Source of the DNA: Acidobacteriota bacterium
GTDB lineage: Bacteria; Acidobacteriota; Thermoanaerobaculia; Multivoradales; Multivoraceae
Direction: 5' to 3'
Length of the DNA: 64,000 bases
NCBI GenBank assembly: GCA_029263415.1
Contig: JAJCXN010000055.1
Coordinates: 62,001-126,000 of the forward strand
Shown here: piece by piece, positions 49,899 through 59,013 of the stretch
How positions within the stretch are numbered: position 1 is the stretch's first letter
Layout of the letters: the number at the start of each line of letters is the position of its first letter
Notes under the pieces: model-generated
Told to the model about the DNA's origin: nothing
Databases searched by the model: none
Seen by the model: the letters and a program-made list of their open reading frames with translations, nothing else
Position numbers and translations under genes: made by a program

Positions 49899-50990
49899 AT
49901 GACCGAAAGACAAGCTGAGACCGAAGCGACGCCAGTGGGTTTTGTGCGTCTCGATTCCGAGACGTTGCGCGGCAATGTGATTCGGATCTTCGAGGCACTA
50001 GGGTTAACCAGCAAGGACGCGGCCACGGTTGCACATGCGTTGATCGAGGCCGATTTGATGGGGGTCTCGACCCACGGGGTTTCGAACTACATCCTGCTGC
50101 TCTACGCGCCTTTCTTGCAGAAAGGGATGACCACGGCTACACCTAACATCAAGGCGGTGCGCGAGTCGCCCACCATGGCCCTGATTGATGGTGACAACGG
50201 TATGGGGCATGTGGTCGCGACGCACGCGATGCAGTTGGCGATCAAGAAGGCCAAAGCCACCGGCATCGGCATCGTCTCGGTACGCGGCTCACAGCATTTT
50301 GGTGCCGCCGGGGTCTACGCGAAGATGGCGCTCGAGCACGACATGATCGGGGTAGCGACGACCAACGCCGATCAGTTGGTGGTGCCGCTGCACGGGAGCG
50401 AGTCGCGGTTCGGTACTAATCCGCTGGCGATCGCGGTACCAACCGACCAGGAGCCGCCGTTTCATCTCGATATGGCGACGTCGACGGTCCCGCTGGGGCG
50501 CATCATGCTCTCGTTGAGAGCCGGCGAGCCGCTAGGCCCTGGGTGGGCGACAGATGAAGCTGGTCGACCGACCATCGATGCCGAGGAGGGATATCGGGCC
50601 AAGCGCTTGTTGCCGCTGGGCGGTTCGTTCGATTTGGGTGGTCACAAGGGTCAGGGCTTGGCGATGGTGGTCGACATCGTCAGCGGACTCCTGTCAGGCG
50701 CAGGCGTGCTGGATCAGGTGAGCGTCGATAGAGGGGTCGGTCACTTTTTCGCGGCGCTCTCGATCGAGGGCTTGCGCGATGTCGATGAGTTCAAGACCGA
50801 AATGGATCACTTTGTAAGGGCGGTAGTTGCCACTCCGCCTGCACCGGACGCTGAGCCGGTCATTTATGCCGGGGTGAAGGAAGCGCGGTGCCGTGCAGAT
50901 CGACTGGCTCAAGGCATTCCTTTGCACCCGGATGTAATCGCAGGGCTCGAAGGACTCTGTAAGGAACTCGGAGTCGACTGGCGAGGGTAG
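49899..50990 (+). CDS. Malate/L-lactate dehydrogenase-type oxidoreductase (Ldh family)
   Basis: A 363-residue enzyme of the Ldh2 group. GAGGAG lies 5 bases before the ATG. Landmarks: ADLMGVSTHGVSNY, IALIDGDNGMGHVV, VSVRGSQHFGAAGVYA (the catalytic His), ATTNADQLVVPLHGSESRFGTNPLAIAVP and LDMATSTVPLGRI. These NAD(P)-dependent enzymes are unrelated to classical lactate dehydrogenase and reduce 2-oxoacids such as pyruvate, 2,3-diketogulonate, ureidoglycolate or delta-1-piperideine-2-carboxylate and pyrroline-2-carboxylate. The last activity would connect it with the hydroxyproline dehydratase-like enzyme at 12367, but this is only a suggestion. Confidence 0.88.
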   Translation: MTERQAETEATPVGFVRLDSETLRGNVIRIFEALGLTSKDAATVAHALIEADLMGVSTHGVSNYILLLYAPFLQKGMTTATPNIKAVRESPTMALIDGDNGMGHVVATHAMQLAIKKAKATGIGIVSVRGSQHFGAAGVYAKMALEHDMIGVATTNADQLVVPLHGSESRFGTNPLAIAVPTDQEPPFHLDMATSTVPLGRIMLSLRAGEPLGPGWATDEAGRPTIDAEEGYRAKRLLPLGGSFDLGGHKGQGLAMVVDIVSGLLSGAGVLDQVSVDRGVGHFFAALSIEGLRDVDEFKTEMDHFVRAVVATPPAPDAEPVIYAGVKEARCRADRLAQGIPLHPDVIAGLEGLCKELGVDWRG

Positions 50991-51078
50991 GCCCAGCGTC
51001 GAGCGCTCTTTGAGTGGTTTGCTGTCCAGTGATCGAAGCTCTATCCGCAGGCCCGGCGGGCGATACGAGGAACGTCCG

Positions 51079-52179
51079 TCAGCACCTGAGGAGCTGGTTT
51101 TTGAGCACGCTAAGGATGCGCTCTGCTGCTTGGCCATCGCCGTAGGGGTTTGGAGCCGGGATAGGGCCGTCATAGATCGGCTCGTGCCACGCTTGCTCAA
51201 GCGCTGCCGAGACGGCTGCACGCTCTCTGCCGACCAGCAGGTTGTGGCCGCTGTCGATCGCCTCTGGCCGTTCAGTCGTTTCGCGGGCCACGAGCACGCG
51301 CTTTCCTAGTGAGGGACATTCTTCTTGGACGCCACCCGAGTCCGAGAGCACTAGCCGGCACTGGGCGAGCAGTTGGCAGAACGCGCCGTATGCAGGTGGT
51401 GGGACGATCTGAATCTGTTTGCCGACAACAGTGGACTTAGCAGCTTCAAGAGCCGCACGTACGTTCGGGTTGGGGTGCATTGGCCAGACCACCGAGGCCT
51501 CAGGCTGGATCTGTAGGAAGTCACAGACACCGTGCACGATGGCTCGGAGCGGAGCACCAAAACTCTCGCGGCGATGCAGGGTGAGCAGGATGAAGTCTCT
51601 GGAGGGGGCATCTATTGTCACGGTTTCAGGATGAGCGAGCATCCACAGTAGAGAGTCGATGCCCGTGTTGCCGGTCACGACGATGCGGTCAGCGTCAATA
51701 CTCTCGGCCCTCAGGTTGTCCGCTGCGCCTGCGGTGGGAGCAAAGCACCAACGAGCGATGCGGTCGAGGATCAGTCGATTGCCCTCCTCGGGAAAAGGCG
51801 AGTCAAGATCGCCGGTGCGCAGGCCTGCTTCAATGTGTCCGACTGGTGTCTGCTGGTGAAAGGCGGCGAGTCCTGCTGCCATGGCGGTGGTGGTGTCGCC
51901 CTGAACAAGCACTGCGGCAGGGTCGACTTGATGGAACACTTCCGGCAACTGCTGAAGGATTTGCGCGGACAGTCCGTTTGGGGTTTGAGAATCCGTCATC
52001 AAGGCGAGGTCGTGATCTGGCACCATTGCCAGGCTTTCAAGTGTGCCCGTGAGGAGCTCGCGGTGTTGGCCGGTGGAGATCAGAATTGGCTCTGTGGCTG
52101 GATCGTTGCGGAGCGCACGGACCACAGGAGCCATCTTGATGGCTTCGGGTCTAGTGCCAATAACCAGCGCGACTTTCAT
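51079..52179 (-). CDS. wecB: UDP-N-acetylglucosamine 2-epimerase (non-hydrolysing)
   Basis: A 366-residue enzyme; the ATG at 52179 gives the family start MKVALVIGTRPEAIKMAPVV, while longer open frame reads back into the neighbour. Other markers are VQGDTTTAMAAGLAAF, HIEAGLRTGDLDSPFPEEGNR, ENTGIDS-type GNTGIDSLLW, and SDSGGVQEECPSLGKRVLV. It interconverts UDP-GlcNAc and UDP-ManNAc, supplying ManNAc for surface glycans or enterobacterial-type antigens. It is transcribed divergently from the glycosyltransferase operon at 52285 with 105 bases between the starts, which fits one glycan locus. Confidence 0.95.
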   Translation of the reverse strand: MKVALVIGTRPEAIKMAPVVRALRNDPATEPILISTGQHRELLTGTLESLAMVPDHDLALMTDSQTPNGLSAQILQQLPEVFHQVDPAAVLVQGDTTTAMAAGLAAFHQQTPVGHIEAGLRTGDLDSPFPEEGNRLILDRIARWCFAPTAGAADNLRAESIDADRIVVTGNTGIDSLLWMLAHPETVTIDAPSRDFILLTLHRRESFGAPLRAIVHGVCDFLQIQPEASVVWPMHPNPNVRAALEAAKSTVVGKQIQIVPPPAYGAFCQLLAQCRLVLSDSGGVQEECPSLGKRVLVARETTERPEAIDSGHNLLVGRERAAVSAALEQAWHEPIYDGPIPAPNPYGDGQAAERILSVLKNQLLRC

Positions 52180-52284
52180 GAATAATGCGATGCCCTTCGA
52201 CTGTGCCGTGGTTGGAGTGCTGGATTCCAGGAACGATCCTGCGCCGGTCGCGCGGAGCACCCTGAGACTGATGAGAACCCTATC

Positions 52285-53415
52285 TTGAGAATCACCTTCT
52301 TGACCCTCGAATACCCTCCTGCGGGCGGAGGCATTGCCTCGAGCCTTGCGACGCTGGCCCCAGCATTGGTGGCGAGCGGTCATGAGGTGAGAGTGGTTGG
52401 CTGGGCTAACCGCGCTCGGCGGGAGGAGGATCGTGGCGTGTTGATTGAGATCGAGGCGCGAAGCTCGATCCCAAAGTTGGGCTGGTTGCTGAATCCGAGA
52501 CGGCTCGAGCGTCGATTGCGGCAGCTAGTAAGGCACGGTCAGCTCGATGTGGTGGTTTCGCATGACTGGTGCGGCCCCTCGGGGGCGATTCGTCCAGGCT
52601 GTCCGGTGGTTGTTTGGTGCAACGGTTCAGCGACCTATTTCTCAAAACTCACCGGCGAGCCCGTGCGGCCGCGAGTCAGGCGTGCTGAGGAGAGAGCGCT
52701 CAAATCTTCTCAGGCGAACGCAGCGGTAAGCCGATTCACTGCACAGCAAACTCAAGAAGTGTTCGGCCTCAAGCGGCGACTGCAGGTGATTCCCAACCCC
52801 GTGGACGTCGAGCGGTTCACTCCCGCCGAGCCCGACCAGGTCCTGACGGACTCATTTGTCTACGTGGGCACGATCGTCCGCAAGAAGGGTGTGTTGGATC
52901 TATGCCAGGCGTTCAACGAGGTCGTGGAGCGGAGGCCTGAAGCGCGGTTGATTGTGGTGGGCCGGGACTCGCGCGATGTGGTGAGTGGCGCATCGTCGAC
53001 CTGGGCTTTGTGTTTGGCGCAGCTCAGCTCTGCTGCCCGCCAACAGGTCGACTACCGCGGCTTTGTTCCGTATGCCGAGATCGAGCAGCTCATCAAGACT
53101 TGCTTGGCTGCCGTGCTGCCGTCTTACGCGGAAGCGCTGCCGTTGTCTTGGATGGAGGTGATGGCGTGCGGGCGACCAGTGGTCGCAGCCAACGTCGGTT
53201 GGTCAACTGAGTTGATTCGGCCGGGGATCGACGGGCTATTGGTCGAGCCGGGTCAGCCGGATCAGCTTGCGGAGGCGATGATCGAGCTGTTGGACGATGC
53301 ACCGCTAGCGACTCGGTTGGGGCAGGCCGCGCGTCAGCGGATGGTGGATGATTTCAGTGCTCAAGTGGTGGCCGAGCGCTTCGCCACCTGGCTGGTCGAG
53401 GTCACTGCGAGGTGA
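52285..53415 (+). CDS. GT4 family glycosyltransferase
   Basis: A 376-residue GT-B fold enzyme from a TTG start at 52285. The N-terminal domain opens with FLTLEYPPAGGGIASSLATLAP; the C-terminal domain contains VIPNPVDVERFTPAEP, VGTIVRKKGVLDLCQAF and the nucleotide-sugar-binding block LPSYAEALPLSWMEVMACGRPVV with the conserved EALPLSxxE pattern. It transfers a sugar from a nucleotide donor, retaining the anomeric configuration. It heads an operon of overlapping genes: the next start overlaps its stop by four bases (GTGA). Confidence 0.92.
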   Translation: MRITFLTLEYPPAGGGIASSLATLAPALVASGHEVRVVGWANRARREEDRGVLIEIEARSSIPKLGWLLNPRRLERRLRQLVRHGQLDVVVSHDWCGPSGAIRPGCPVVVWCNGSATYFSKLTGEPVRPRVRRAEERALKSSQANAAVSRFTAQQTQEVFGLKRRLQVIPNPVDVERFTPAEPDQVLTDSFVYVGTIVRKKGVLDLCQAFNEVVERRPEARLIVVGRDSRDVVSGASSTWALCLAQLSSAARQQVDYRGFVPYAEIEQLIKTCLAAVLPSYAEALPLSWMEVMACGRPVVAANVGWSTELIRPGIDGLLVEPGQPDQLAEAMIELLDDAPLATRLGQAARQRMVDDFSAQVVAERFATWLVEVTAR

Positions 53416-54515
53416 CCGTGGCGACAAAAGAACCGGTCACACTGACGCTGGTGATCTGCACGCTCAATCGCCCGCACTGTGTTGAGCGTCTCTTGCACTC
53501 GACGTTGCAATCCGATCGGGTGCCGGATGAAATCTTAGTGATCGACGCTTCTGCCAAGTCTCACTTTGACGTACTTGCCTCGAAGATTGCGGCATTGGAC
53601 GACCCACGGGTCAGGCATCTTGTGGTCGAGGAAGAACACCGCGGGCTGACCAGGCAACGCAATGTCGGCATTCGCGCAGCGCGCGGCGAGATGATCGCGT
53701 TTCTCGATGACGATTGCGTTCCGTCGCCCTCCTATTTCAGCGAATTGCTGGGGGCGATCGAGACCAACCCAGCGGCGGTGGGAGTCGGCGGTTGGATCGA
53801 TGAGGGGCAGTGGAGTGATCCCTCTCAGACGAGTGCTGCAAATGGCAATGGGGTAAGCGTGGAGGGCGGCTGGATCAACAGCTTCGGCTGGAGGCGGCGA
53901 GTTGGCCTCAGATGGCGGCTGCGTCGAGCCTTAGGCTTGGCGCCTCCCCTCAGGCCTGGCGCGGTTCCAGCGGAAGGGCACGGCTGGCCCATCGCCTATC
54001 TTTCGCCAACAGCGGGAACGGTGACGGTCGACTGCTTCATGGGGGGTGCCTCCTTGTGGCGCCGGTCCCTGTTTGGCGAGATCGGATTCTCGTCGTGGTT
54101 CGAGGGTTACGGGCTCTACGAAGATCTCGATTTTTGCCTGCGCGCCCGCGAGTACGGCCAACTCCTAGTGGCGTCGACAGCTCGGGTGGCGCATCTGCAT
54201 GAACCTTCCGGTCGACCGCGACCCTTTCACTACGGACGGATGGTGGTGGTGAATGGTTGGCGTGTGTGGCGACGAGGTAACCCGAGCCCGACCTTCAGTG
54301 CTCGACTTCGCTGGTGGATGATCACCGAGTTGTTGATCCTGGTGCGTGCAAGCAACGGTCTGTTGGGTCCCGACCGCTTCAATGCGATGGCCGAGTGCCT
54401 GGGCCGCATGGTTGGCATGTTGGTGGTCATGGTTGCAGCGCCCAGCCTCAATGACGACTGCGAAGCGCCGCTCGCCGCGAGCCTTGATGCGCCAGCGACA
54501 GGAGTCGCGCTCTGA
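53412..54515 (+). CDS. GT2 family glycosyltransferase
   Basis: A 367-residue GT-A enzyme from a GTG start at 53412 that overlaps the previous stop by four bases. The nucleotide-binding strand is LTLVICTLNRPHCVERLL, the donor site is RGEMIAFLDDDCVPSPSYF with the DDD metal motif, and the acceptor region includes GGASLWRRSLFGEIGFSSW. Its C-terminal helices (about residues 290-345) carry a hydrophobic segment, so it is probably held at the membrane. The following gene overlaps by one base (TGATG). Inverting sugar transfer on a lipid-linked glycan is expected. Confidence 0.9.
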   Translation: MTVATKEPVTLTLVICTLNRPHCVERLLHSTLQSDRVPDEILVIDASAKSHFDVLASKIAALDDPRVRHLVVEEEHRGLTRQRNVGIRAARGEMIAFLDDDCVPSPSYFSELLGAIETNPAAVGVGGWIDEGQWSDPSQTSAANGNGVSVEGGWINSFGWRRRVGLRWRLRRALGLAPPLRPGAVPAEGHGWPIAYLSPTAGTVTVDCFMGGASLWRRSLFGEIGFSSWFEGYGLYEDLDFCLRAREYGQLLVASTARVAHLHEPSGRPRPFHYGRMVVVNGWRVWRRGNPSPTFSARLRWWMITELLILVRASNGLLGPDRFNAMAECLGRMVGMLVVMVAAPSLNDDCEAPLAASLDAPATGVAL

Positions 54516-56266
54516 TGGCCGATTTGGCGAACCGAACTGTTCTTCTGTTGACAACGCTCGAGGGAGCTGTCGCCAGTGTGCAGAGAATGTGCGGCGCTGA
54601 GAGCGAACTTGAAGCCCTGGAAGTGGCAGGTTCTGACAGAGACTTGGGCACGGTCGCAGCAGTACTCGCTATTCACTATCCAGATGACTGGCTGGTGTGG
54701 CGCGCTGGTCCAGTGGTCGATTCCGCTGCGGTCACGGTGGACGATGTTGTGGCCCTCGCGGGCAAACCGCGTCATCGCAATGAGCTGTGGCACCGAGGAC
54801 TCGATCCAGCGACGCACCGGGCGATCAGGACTTTGGGCTACGTGGAACTGGACGATGCGGCACTGGTTGGTGCAGCGCACAAGCATGCGACTTGGCTTCT
54901 GTCGTCCCGACTGGGAGTTGCTCATGTTTCTCTTTTTGCAGCGGTGCGGTGGGGGCTGAAGCAGGCAAGTGTTGAGAGCTCTTGGATCGATTTTGGTCGA
55001 CGGGTATCGCGTGCCGGAGTGCTTTGCATCGCTGATCCTGATCTGAAGTTGGGCGGCGCGGTTGCTGGGACCGGTCGAGAACAGATCGATCTGGTAATGA
55101 TTATCGAGCGTTGCTACGGCCCGCGATGGGTCGTCTTCTGGCGCTTCGCCGGGACGCTCTTCGGGCCGTCCAGGCTTGCGAACGCCTTGGGCTTGGTGTC
55201 GTCGCTATGGCGACTGTTCGGCCAGGCCAAGGCGGAGCGCGGTCGGTTCCAGGGTGACGTGCCGACACCGGTCGCCCGGTGTTCCCGGCTCACGTGTGAT
55301 CTTGGGACGGTAGAACCTGCACCGCGACGAGTCAGCGTGATCGTTCCCACATTGGGACGCGAAGAGTCGCTCTTGGCCTTGCTCCGCGATCTCGAACAGC
55401 AGCGGCCGCAGATCTCCGAGACCATTGTGATCGAACAGAGCCCGGAGGGCATGTCCGACTACTCGATCGACTGGGGCGCAGTTGGCACTCCTGTTGTGCA
55501 CCAACGCGTGGAGTGGATCGGTGCCGGTAGAGCCCGTAACTTGGGGTTGTCCCTGGCGTCCGGAGATTGGATCCTGTTCCTTGACGATGATGTTGGACTA
55601 CCAGCGAACTTCGTGGAGTCATTGGTCAGTGAAGCAGAGAGTTGGGACGCCGGTGCAATCAGCGCCACGGTGGTCTCTCCGCGCACGAGCCCTAGCGGTG
55701 CGCAGCCCCGGCCTGATCCCATGGACGCGGCCGAACGGCCTCGCGCGATCGTGCTCGAACTTGCGGAGTCCGATGCCGAACGCCGGCGTGAGCGGCACGG
55801 TGATCTCACCTGGGCGTGGACGGGCCTGGCGGGAGGCGCGAGCCTGGTGAAAGCGGCTGCAGCGACGCAAGTTAACGGTTTCGATGAACGCCTCGATTTT
55901 GGCTATGGCGAAGACTTCGAGATCGGTGTGCGTCTGCGACTCGCTGGCCATTCCGTCATGACCACCAACCGAGTTTCACTGGTCCACTACCATGCCCCGA
56001 TTGGCGGGTTTAGGGCTCTGACTGGACTCGACTGGAACGGCGAGGCAGAACCCAAACCCTCACCGTATGTGTTGCTCAGTCGATCGGGATTGAGTCAAGA
56101 AATGCAACGTTCCTACTGGCTGATCTATTTGTTGCGAGGCCTTGTGAGCGACGGATGGCGTCGGCCGTGGCGGATGATCAGGACATTTCGTTTGCTGCGT
56201 TCCGCTCAACGCTGGAAGCGCACCTTCAGTTTGAAAGAGCGGGGCGGAATCGGCGCGAGACGCTAG
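54515..56266 (+). CDS. Two-domain glycosyltransferase: unknown N-terminal domain plus GT2
   Basis: A 583-residue protein. Residues 1-260 form a domain I do not recognise, with GT-like strands (VLAIHYPDDWLVWRAG, SLFAAVRWGLKQASVESSW) but no clear DxD motif. From about residue 270 a standard GT2 domain begins (RRVSVIVPTLGREESLLALL) with the metal site WILFLDDDVGLPANFV and the acceptor block AGGASLVKAAAATQVNGFDERLDFGYGEDFE. It is the third gene of the operon at 52285 and its start shares one base with the previous stop. The first domain may be a degenerate transferase or an acceptor-binding domain. Confidence 0.85.
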   Translation: MADLANRTVLLLTTLEGAVASVQRMCGAESELEALEVAGSDRDLGTVAAVLAIHYPDDWLVWRAGPVVDSAAVTVDDVVALAGKPRHRNELWHRGLDPATHRAIRTLGYVELDDAALVGAAHKHATWLLSSRLGVAHVSLFAAVRWGLKQASVESSWIDFGRRVSRAGVLCIADPDLKLGGAVAGTGREQIDLVMIIERCYGPRWVVFWRFAGTLFGPSRLANALGLVSSLWRLFGQAKAERGRFQGDVPTPVARCSRLTCDLGTVEPAPRRVSVIVPTLGREESLLALLRDLEQQRPQISETIVIEQSPEGMSDYSIDWGAVGTPVVHQRVEWIGAGRARNLGLSLASGDWILFLDDDVGLPANFVESLVSEAESWDAGAISATVVSPRTSPSGAQPRPDPMDAAERPRAIVLELAESDAERRRERHGDLTWAWTGLAGGASLVKAAAATQVNGFDERLDFGYGEDFEIGVRLRLAGHSVMTTNRVSLVHYHAPIGGFRALTGLDWNGEAEPKPSPYVLLSRSGLSQEMQRSYWLIYLLRGLVSDGWRRPWRMIRTFRLLRSAQRWKRTFSLKERGGIGARR

Positions 56267-56329
56267 GATCGAGTCCTTGAGTTGGGCGGCCTTCGACCAA
56301 AGTCTTCGATATCTCGATTGAGAGAACTA

Positions 56330-56461
56330 ATGGATCCAGGAATCGACGCGTCGGCGGCCAAATCTTCGCGTTTTCGGAGAACGCGGGTTGGATCCGAGGT
56401 GACTCAGCTCGGTCGGTTCGGCAAGCAGCACCCCTGGATGACCTTGCGATCCAACCGATGA
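56330..56461 (+). CDS. Candidate 43-residue small ORF in the glycosyltransferase operon
   Basis: An ATG at 56330 opens a 43-codon frame whose TGA overlaps the next start by four bases (ATGA), the arrangement used for translational coupling. The product would be basic (many Arg, Lys, Gln) without a hydrophobic segment. No ribosome-binding site is obvious, so it may be a chance frame or a coupling leader. Without it, the 191-base gap 56267-56457 holds nothing I can name. Confidence 0.25.
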   Translation: MDPGIDASAAKSSRFRRTRVGSEVTQLGRFGKQHPWMTLRSNR

Positions 56462-57867
56462 CGCTTGACGAGAGCCGTCCCGGTTCCGGCGCGCAGGATT
56501 CCGCTGAGCGGCAGGCGCTGCACATCCTGTTGATCTCGTCGCACTACATCAACGGTACATCCGAGGGGTTGTGTGCTGCGCGGGCCGCTGTCGCTTTGGC
56601 AAGCCGTGGTCATCGGGTTACCGTGGTCGCCAATGACGATCTCCGCTCTGAGTTCACAGAACCTGCAGTGGAACATCGCGATGTCAAGGTGGTGCGTGTG
56701 GCAGCGCGCACGACAGCCTTGGTGCGCTGTTGGCAGTGGCTTAGTGATCGCCGACCCCGATTCCTACCGCTCAGAGTGGCGCTGGCAGTGTTCAACCTGC
56801 GTCACTTGGTGACCGCAAAGGAGTGGGGCTGGGTGCTGGCGGCCTCCGATAGAGCGGAACAGATCCTAAGAAAGGAGGCGGGTTCTCGCGGCGCGATCGA
56901 TGTGGTCTTCTCGCGACTCAACCCGGTTGGCAGTCATCATGCCGCCCGACGGTTGGTCAGACGCCAGCCAGCGCTTCCGTGGTGTGCTTACTTCAGCGAT
57001 CCTTGGCCACACCATTTGTACCCTGAGCCTTTCAACTATGCCGCCGGTCGCAGGGCAACGCGGCGCGGGGCGCTGCTGCTGAAGGATCTGTTTGAGGCTG
57101 CCGACACGCTCCTCTTTCCCAGCGCTCGACTTTCGCGCTACCTGGCTTCCTTTGTTTGGTCAACATCCGGGTCGGGCGCCGATGATTCAGGGCAGCGGGC
57201 GAAAAACAAGCTCATGGTCGCGGCTCACTGTGGGCCTCCAAACTGTCGAGCGGCCGAGCTAGCTCGAGGGGGGCAGACTCAGCCGCGAGCGAACCCGGTG
57301 ATGATCATTCGCCATGCTGGCTTCTTGATGAAGGAACGAAAGGTCGATGGTTTGTTCGAGGCGTTGCGCAGCCTCCCCGACGCGGTTCGCGCGCAGGTGC
57401 GGGTCGAGTTCATGGGCCGCACCGGCTCGCAGACGACGCTTTCAGCTCCAGACTTGGTCGATACCGTTTCGTTTGTGCCTGCAGAGAGTCCCAAGGACTC
57501 GTTCGAGTGGATGGGCAAGGCTGACGTAGCGTTGCTGGTCGAGACCGACCTTGTCGAAGGGATCTTCATGCCCTCCAAACTTGCGGACTACGCTTTTCTG
57601 GGGCGGCCGATTCTGGCGATGAGCCCGAAGCAGGGAACAGTTTCTGACGCACTAGCAAAAGGCGGTGGTCTAAGAGCTGGCCCGCTCGACGCAGTTGGTC
57701 TCAAGAATGCCATCGAGACGCTGCATGCAGCTTGGACCAAGGGCTCGCTGAGCGAGCTTGCACCCACGGCTGAGTTCGCGCAGCAATTTGACGCCGAAAC
57801 GGTGGGCGCACTGATCGAGGCGGCGCTGATAACGGCGATCGACAATAGGGATCGGCAAGGTCGCTAG
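56458..57867 (+). CDS. GT4-like glycosyltransferase
   Basis: A 469-residue GT-B protein. It opens with ILLISSHYINGTSEGLCAARAAVALASRGH, a typical acceptor-domain start, and the C-terminal domain has RHAGFLMKERKVDGLFEAL, the strand VRVEFMGR and SFEWMGKADVALLVETDLVEGIFMPSKLADYAFLGRPIL, where the Glu/Gly pattern of the sugar-nucleotide site is weaker than in standard GT4 enzymes. It is therefore a divergent member. It is the last gene of the operon starting at 52285 and ends just before an octanucleotide repeat array. Confidence 0.85.
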   Translation: MTLDESRPGSGAQDSAERQALHILLISSHYINGTSEGLCAARAAVALASRGHRVTVVANDDLRSEFTEPAVEHRDVKVVRVAARTTALVRCWQWLSDRRPRFLPLRVALAVFNLRHLVTAKEWGWVLAASDRAEQILRKEAGSRGAIDVVFSRLNPVGSHHAARRLVRRQPALPWCAYFSDPWPHHLYPEPFNYAAGRRATRRGALLLKDLFEAADTLLFPSARLSRYLASFVWSTSGSGADDSGQRAKNKLMVAAHCGPPNCRAAELARGGQTQPRANPVMIIRHAGFLMKERKVDGLFEALRSLPDAVRAQVRVEFMGRTGSQTTLSAPDLVDTVSFVPAESPKDSFEWMGKADVALLVETDLVEGIFMPSKLADYAFLGRPILAMSPKQGTVSDALAKGGGLRAGPLDAVGLKNAIETLHAAWTKGSLSELAPTAEFAQQFDAETVGALIEAALITAIDNRDRQGR

Positions 57868-57871
57868 ACGT

Positions 57872-57927
57872 CGATCAGTCGATCAGTCGATCAGTCGATC
57901 AAGCGATCAAGCGATCAAGCGATCAAC
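57872..57927. repeat. Octanucleotide array between convergent glycosyltransferase genes
   Basis: Seven consecutive 8-base units: cgatcagt three times (57872, 57880, 57888), cgatcaag three times (57896, 57904, 57912) and cgatcaac once (57920). The stop codon of the minus-strand gene (57907-57909) lies inside it, 40 bases after the stop of the plus-strand gene. Confidence 0.95.
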
Positions 57928-58998
57928 GGAGCGGTCGAACGCGGCGTGGCCGAAGTGCTCGACCGCACGCTCTCGACAAGCCACGGCGAGGGTCTGACGT
58001 TGCGTGCTGTCAGCGATGAGTGCCGTAGCCTTGTACTGGAGTTCAGTGAGACTTGACCAGCATAGTTGTGGGTCCGCGACGATCTCTTTGGGGCCCGCTT
58101 CGCCGAAGACCAGGGGCACGCAGCCTGCGGTCATTGCTTCAGCGACCACGATGCCAAAATGTTCGAAGCGTTGGGGTTCCGTGTCTAGATCGGCGCCTAG
58201 CCCGGTGGTGTGCCAAAACAGGGAACTGCTGCCGTACAGCGCTGCAAGTTCAGCCGCGGTCGCGTCGACGTGGATATCGATGGGATAGCTCTGCACCCGG
58301 TCTCGGACGCGGTCAAGGTAGCCGTCAGTGCCGGCGAGCCCCGCGAGCTGGAGACGCCAGCCGTCGAGACCTTCGTCTACCATCTTGCGAAAGGTCTCGA
58401 CCATTTCGAGCTGGCCCTTGCTGCGACCGCCGGCGATGAAGCGGCCAACACCTAGGATCCACGGTTTCTTGGCCAAAGGTACGCACTCTTGAATCGAGGG
58501 GTAGAAGACCTCGGTGGGCGCACTCCAGTAGCGCTCAATCCACTGACGGGTGAACTCAGAGTTGCCGATCAGCAGGTCGTACGAGTTCAACCGATGACGC
58601 CAGTCGCGTGATGATGGAGTGGGGTCTCTGGGGAATTCGGTGAACAAGACCGAGCGGGTCGCACCCGACGCGGGTGGAATGTGAGAACTCTGGATCAGTG
58701 CTAGGTCGTACTCAGCGGTGAGGTTCCTAAAACCGCGCCGCGCATTAAGGCCAGCCAGTTTCCTGCCGATCATCGGAATTTGCTTGAGTGGGGCGCTCCA
58801 GTCCGGGGTCTGTCGTACGCGAATCCCCTCGAGTTCGACCGCGAATGTTTGCTTGATTCGCTCGAGATCCAGAGGTCTACGAACCGCCACATCTACCGAG
58901 TGGCCGCGGTGCAACAGACCGTCGGCGATTGCCGAGAGCGTTCGTTCCAGACCGAGGTTGAAGTCACCCCAGAGGGCCGGAATGAGCAGGGTTTTCAC
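57907..58998 (-). CDS. GT4 family glycosyltransferase
   Basis: A 363-residue GT-B enzyme. N-terminal acceptor domain: LLIPALWGDFNLGLERTLSAIADGLLHRGH and LIQSSHIPPASGATRSVLFTEFP. C-terminal donor domain: WILGVGRFIAGGRSKGQLEMV, LFWHTTGLGADLDTEPQRFEHFGIVVAEAMTAGCVPLVF, with the expected EHFGIVVAEAM block. It follows the KdsC-like phosphatase gene by 15 bases on the same strand, so the pair is probably one unit of the glycan locus. Its last codons and stop lie in an octanucleotide array. Confidence 0.9.
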   Translation of the reverse strand: MKTLLIPALWGDFNLGLERTLSAIADGLLHRGHSVDVAVRRPLDLERIKQTFAVELEGIRVRQTPDWSAPLKQIPMIGRKLAGLNARRGFRNLTAEYDLALIQSSHIPPASGATRSVLFTEFPRDPTPSSRDWRHRLNSYDLLIGNSEFTRQWIERYWSAPTEVFYPSIQECVPLAKKPWILGVGRFIAGGRSKGQLEMVETFRKMVDEGLDGWRLQLAGLAGTDGYLDRVRDRVQSYPIDIHVDATAAELAALYGSSSLFWHTTGLGADLDTEPQRFEHFGIVVAEAMTAGCVPLVFGEAGPKEIVADPQLCWSSLTELQYKATALIADSTQRQTLAVACRERAVEHFGHAAFDRSVDRLIA

Positions 58999-59013
58999 GG
59001 CAGCGACTTAGGA

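Noticed and set aside
52180-52383. N-terminal extension of WecB
   Set aside because: The first 68 codons read antisense into the neighbouring glycosyltransferase start; the family N-terminus begins exactly at 52179.
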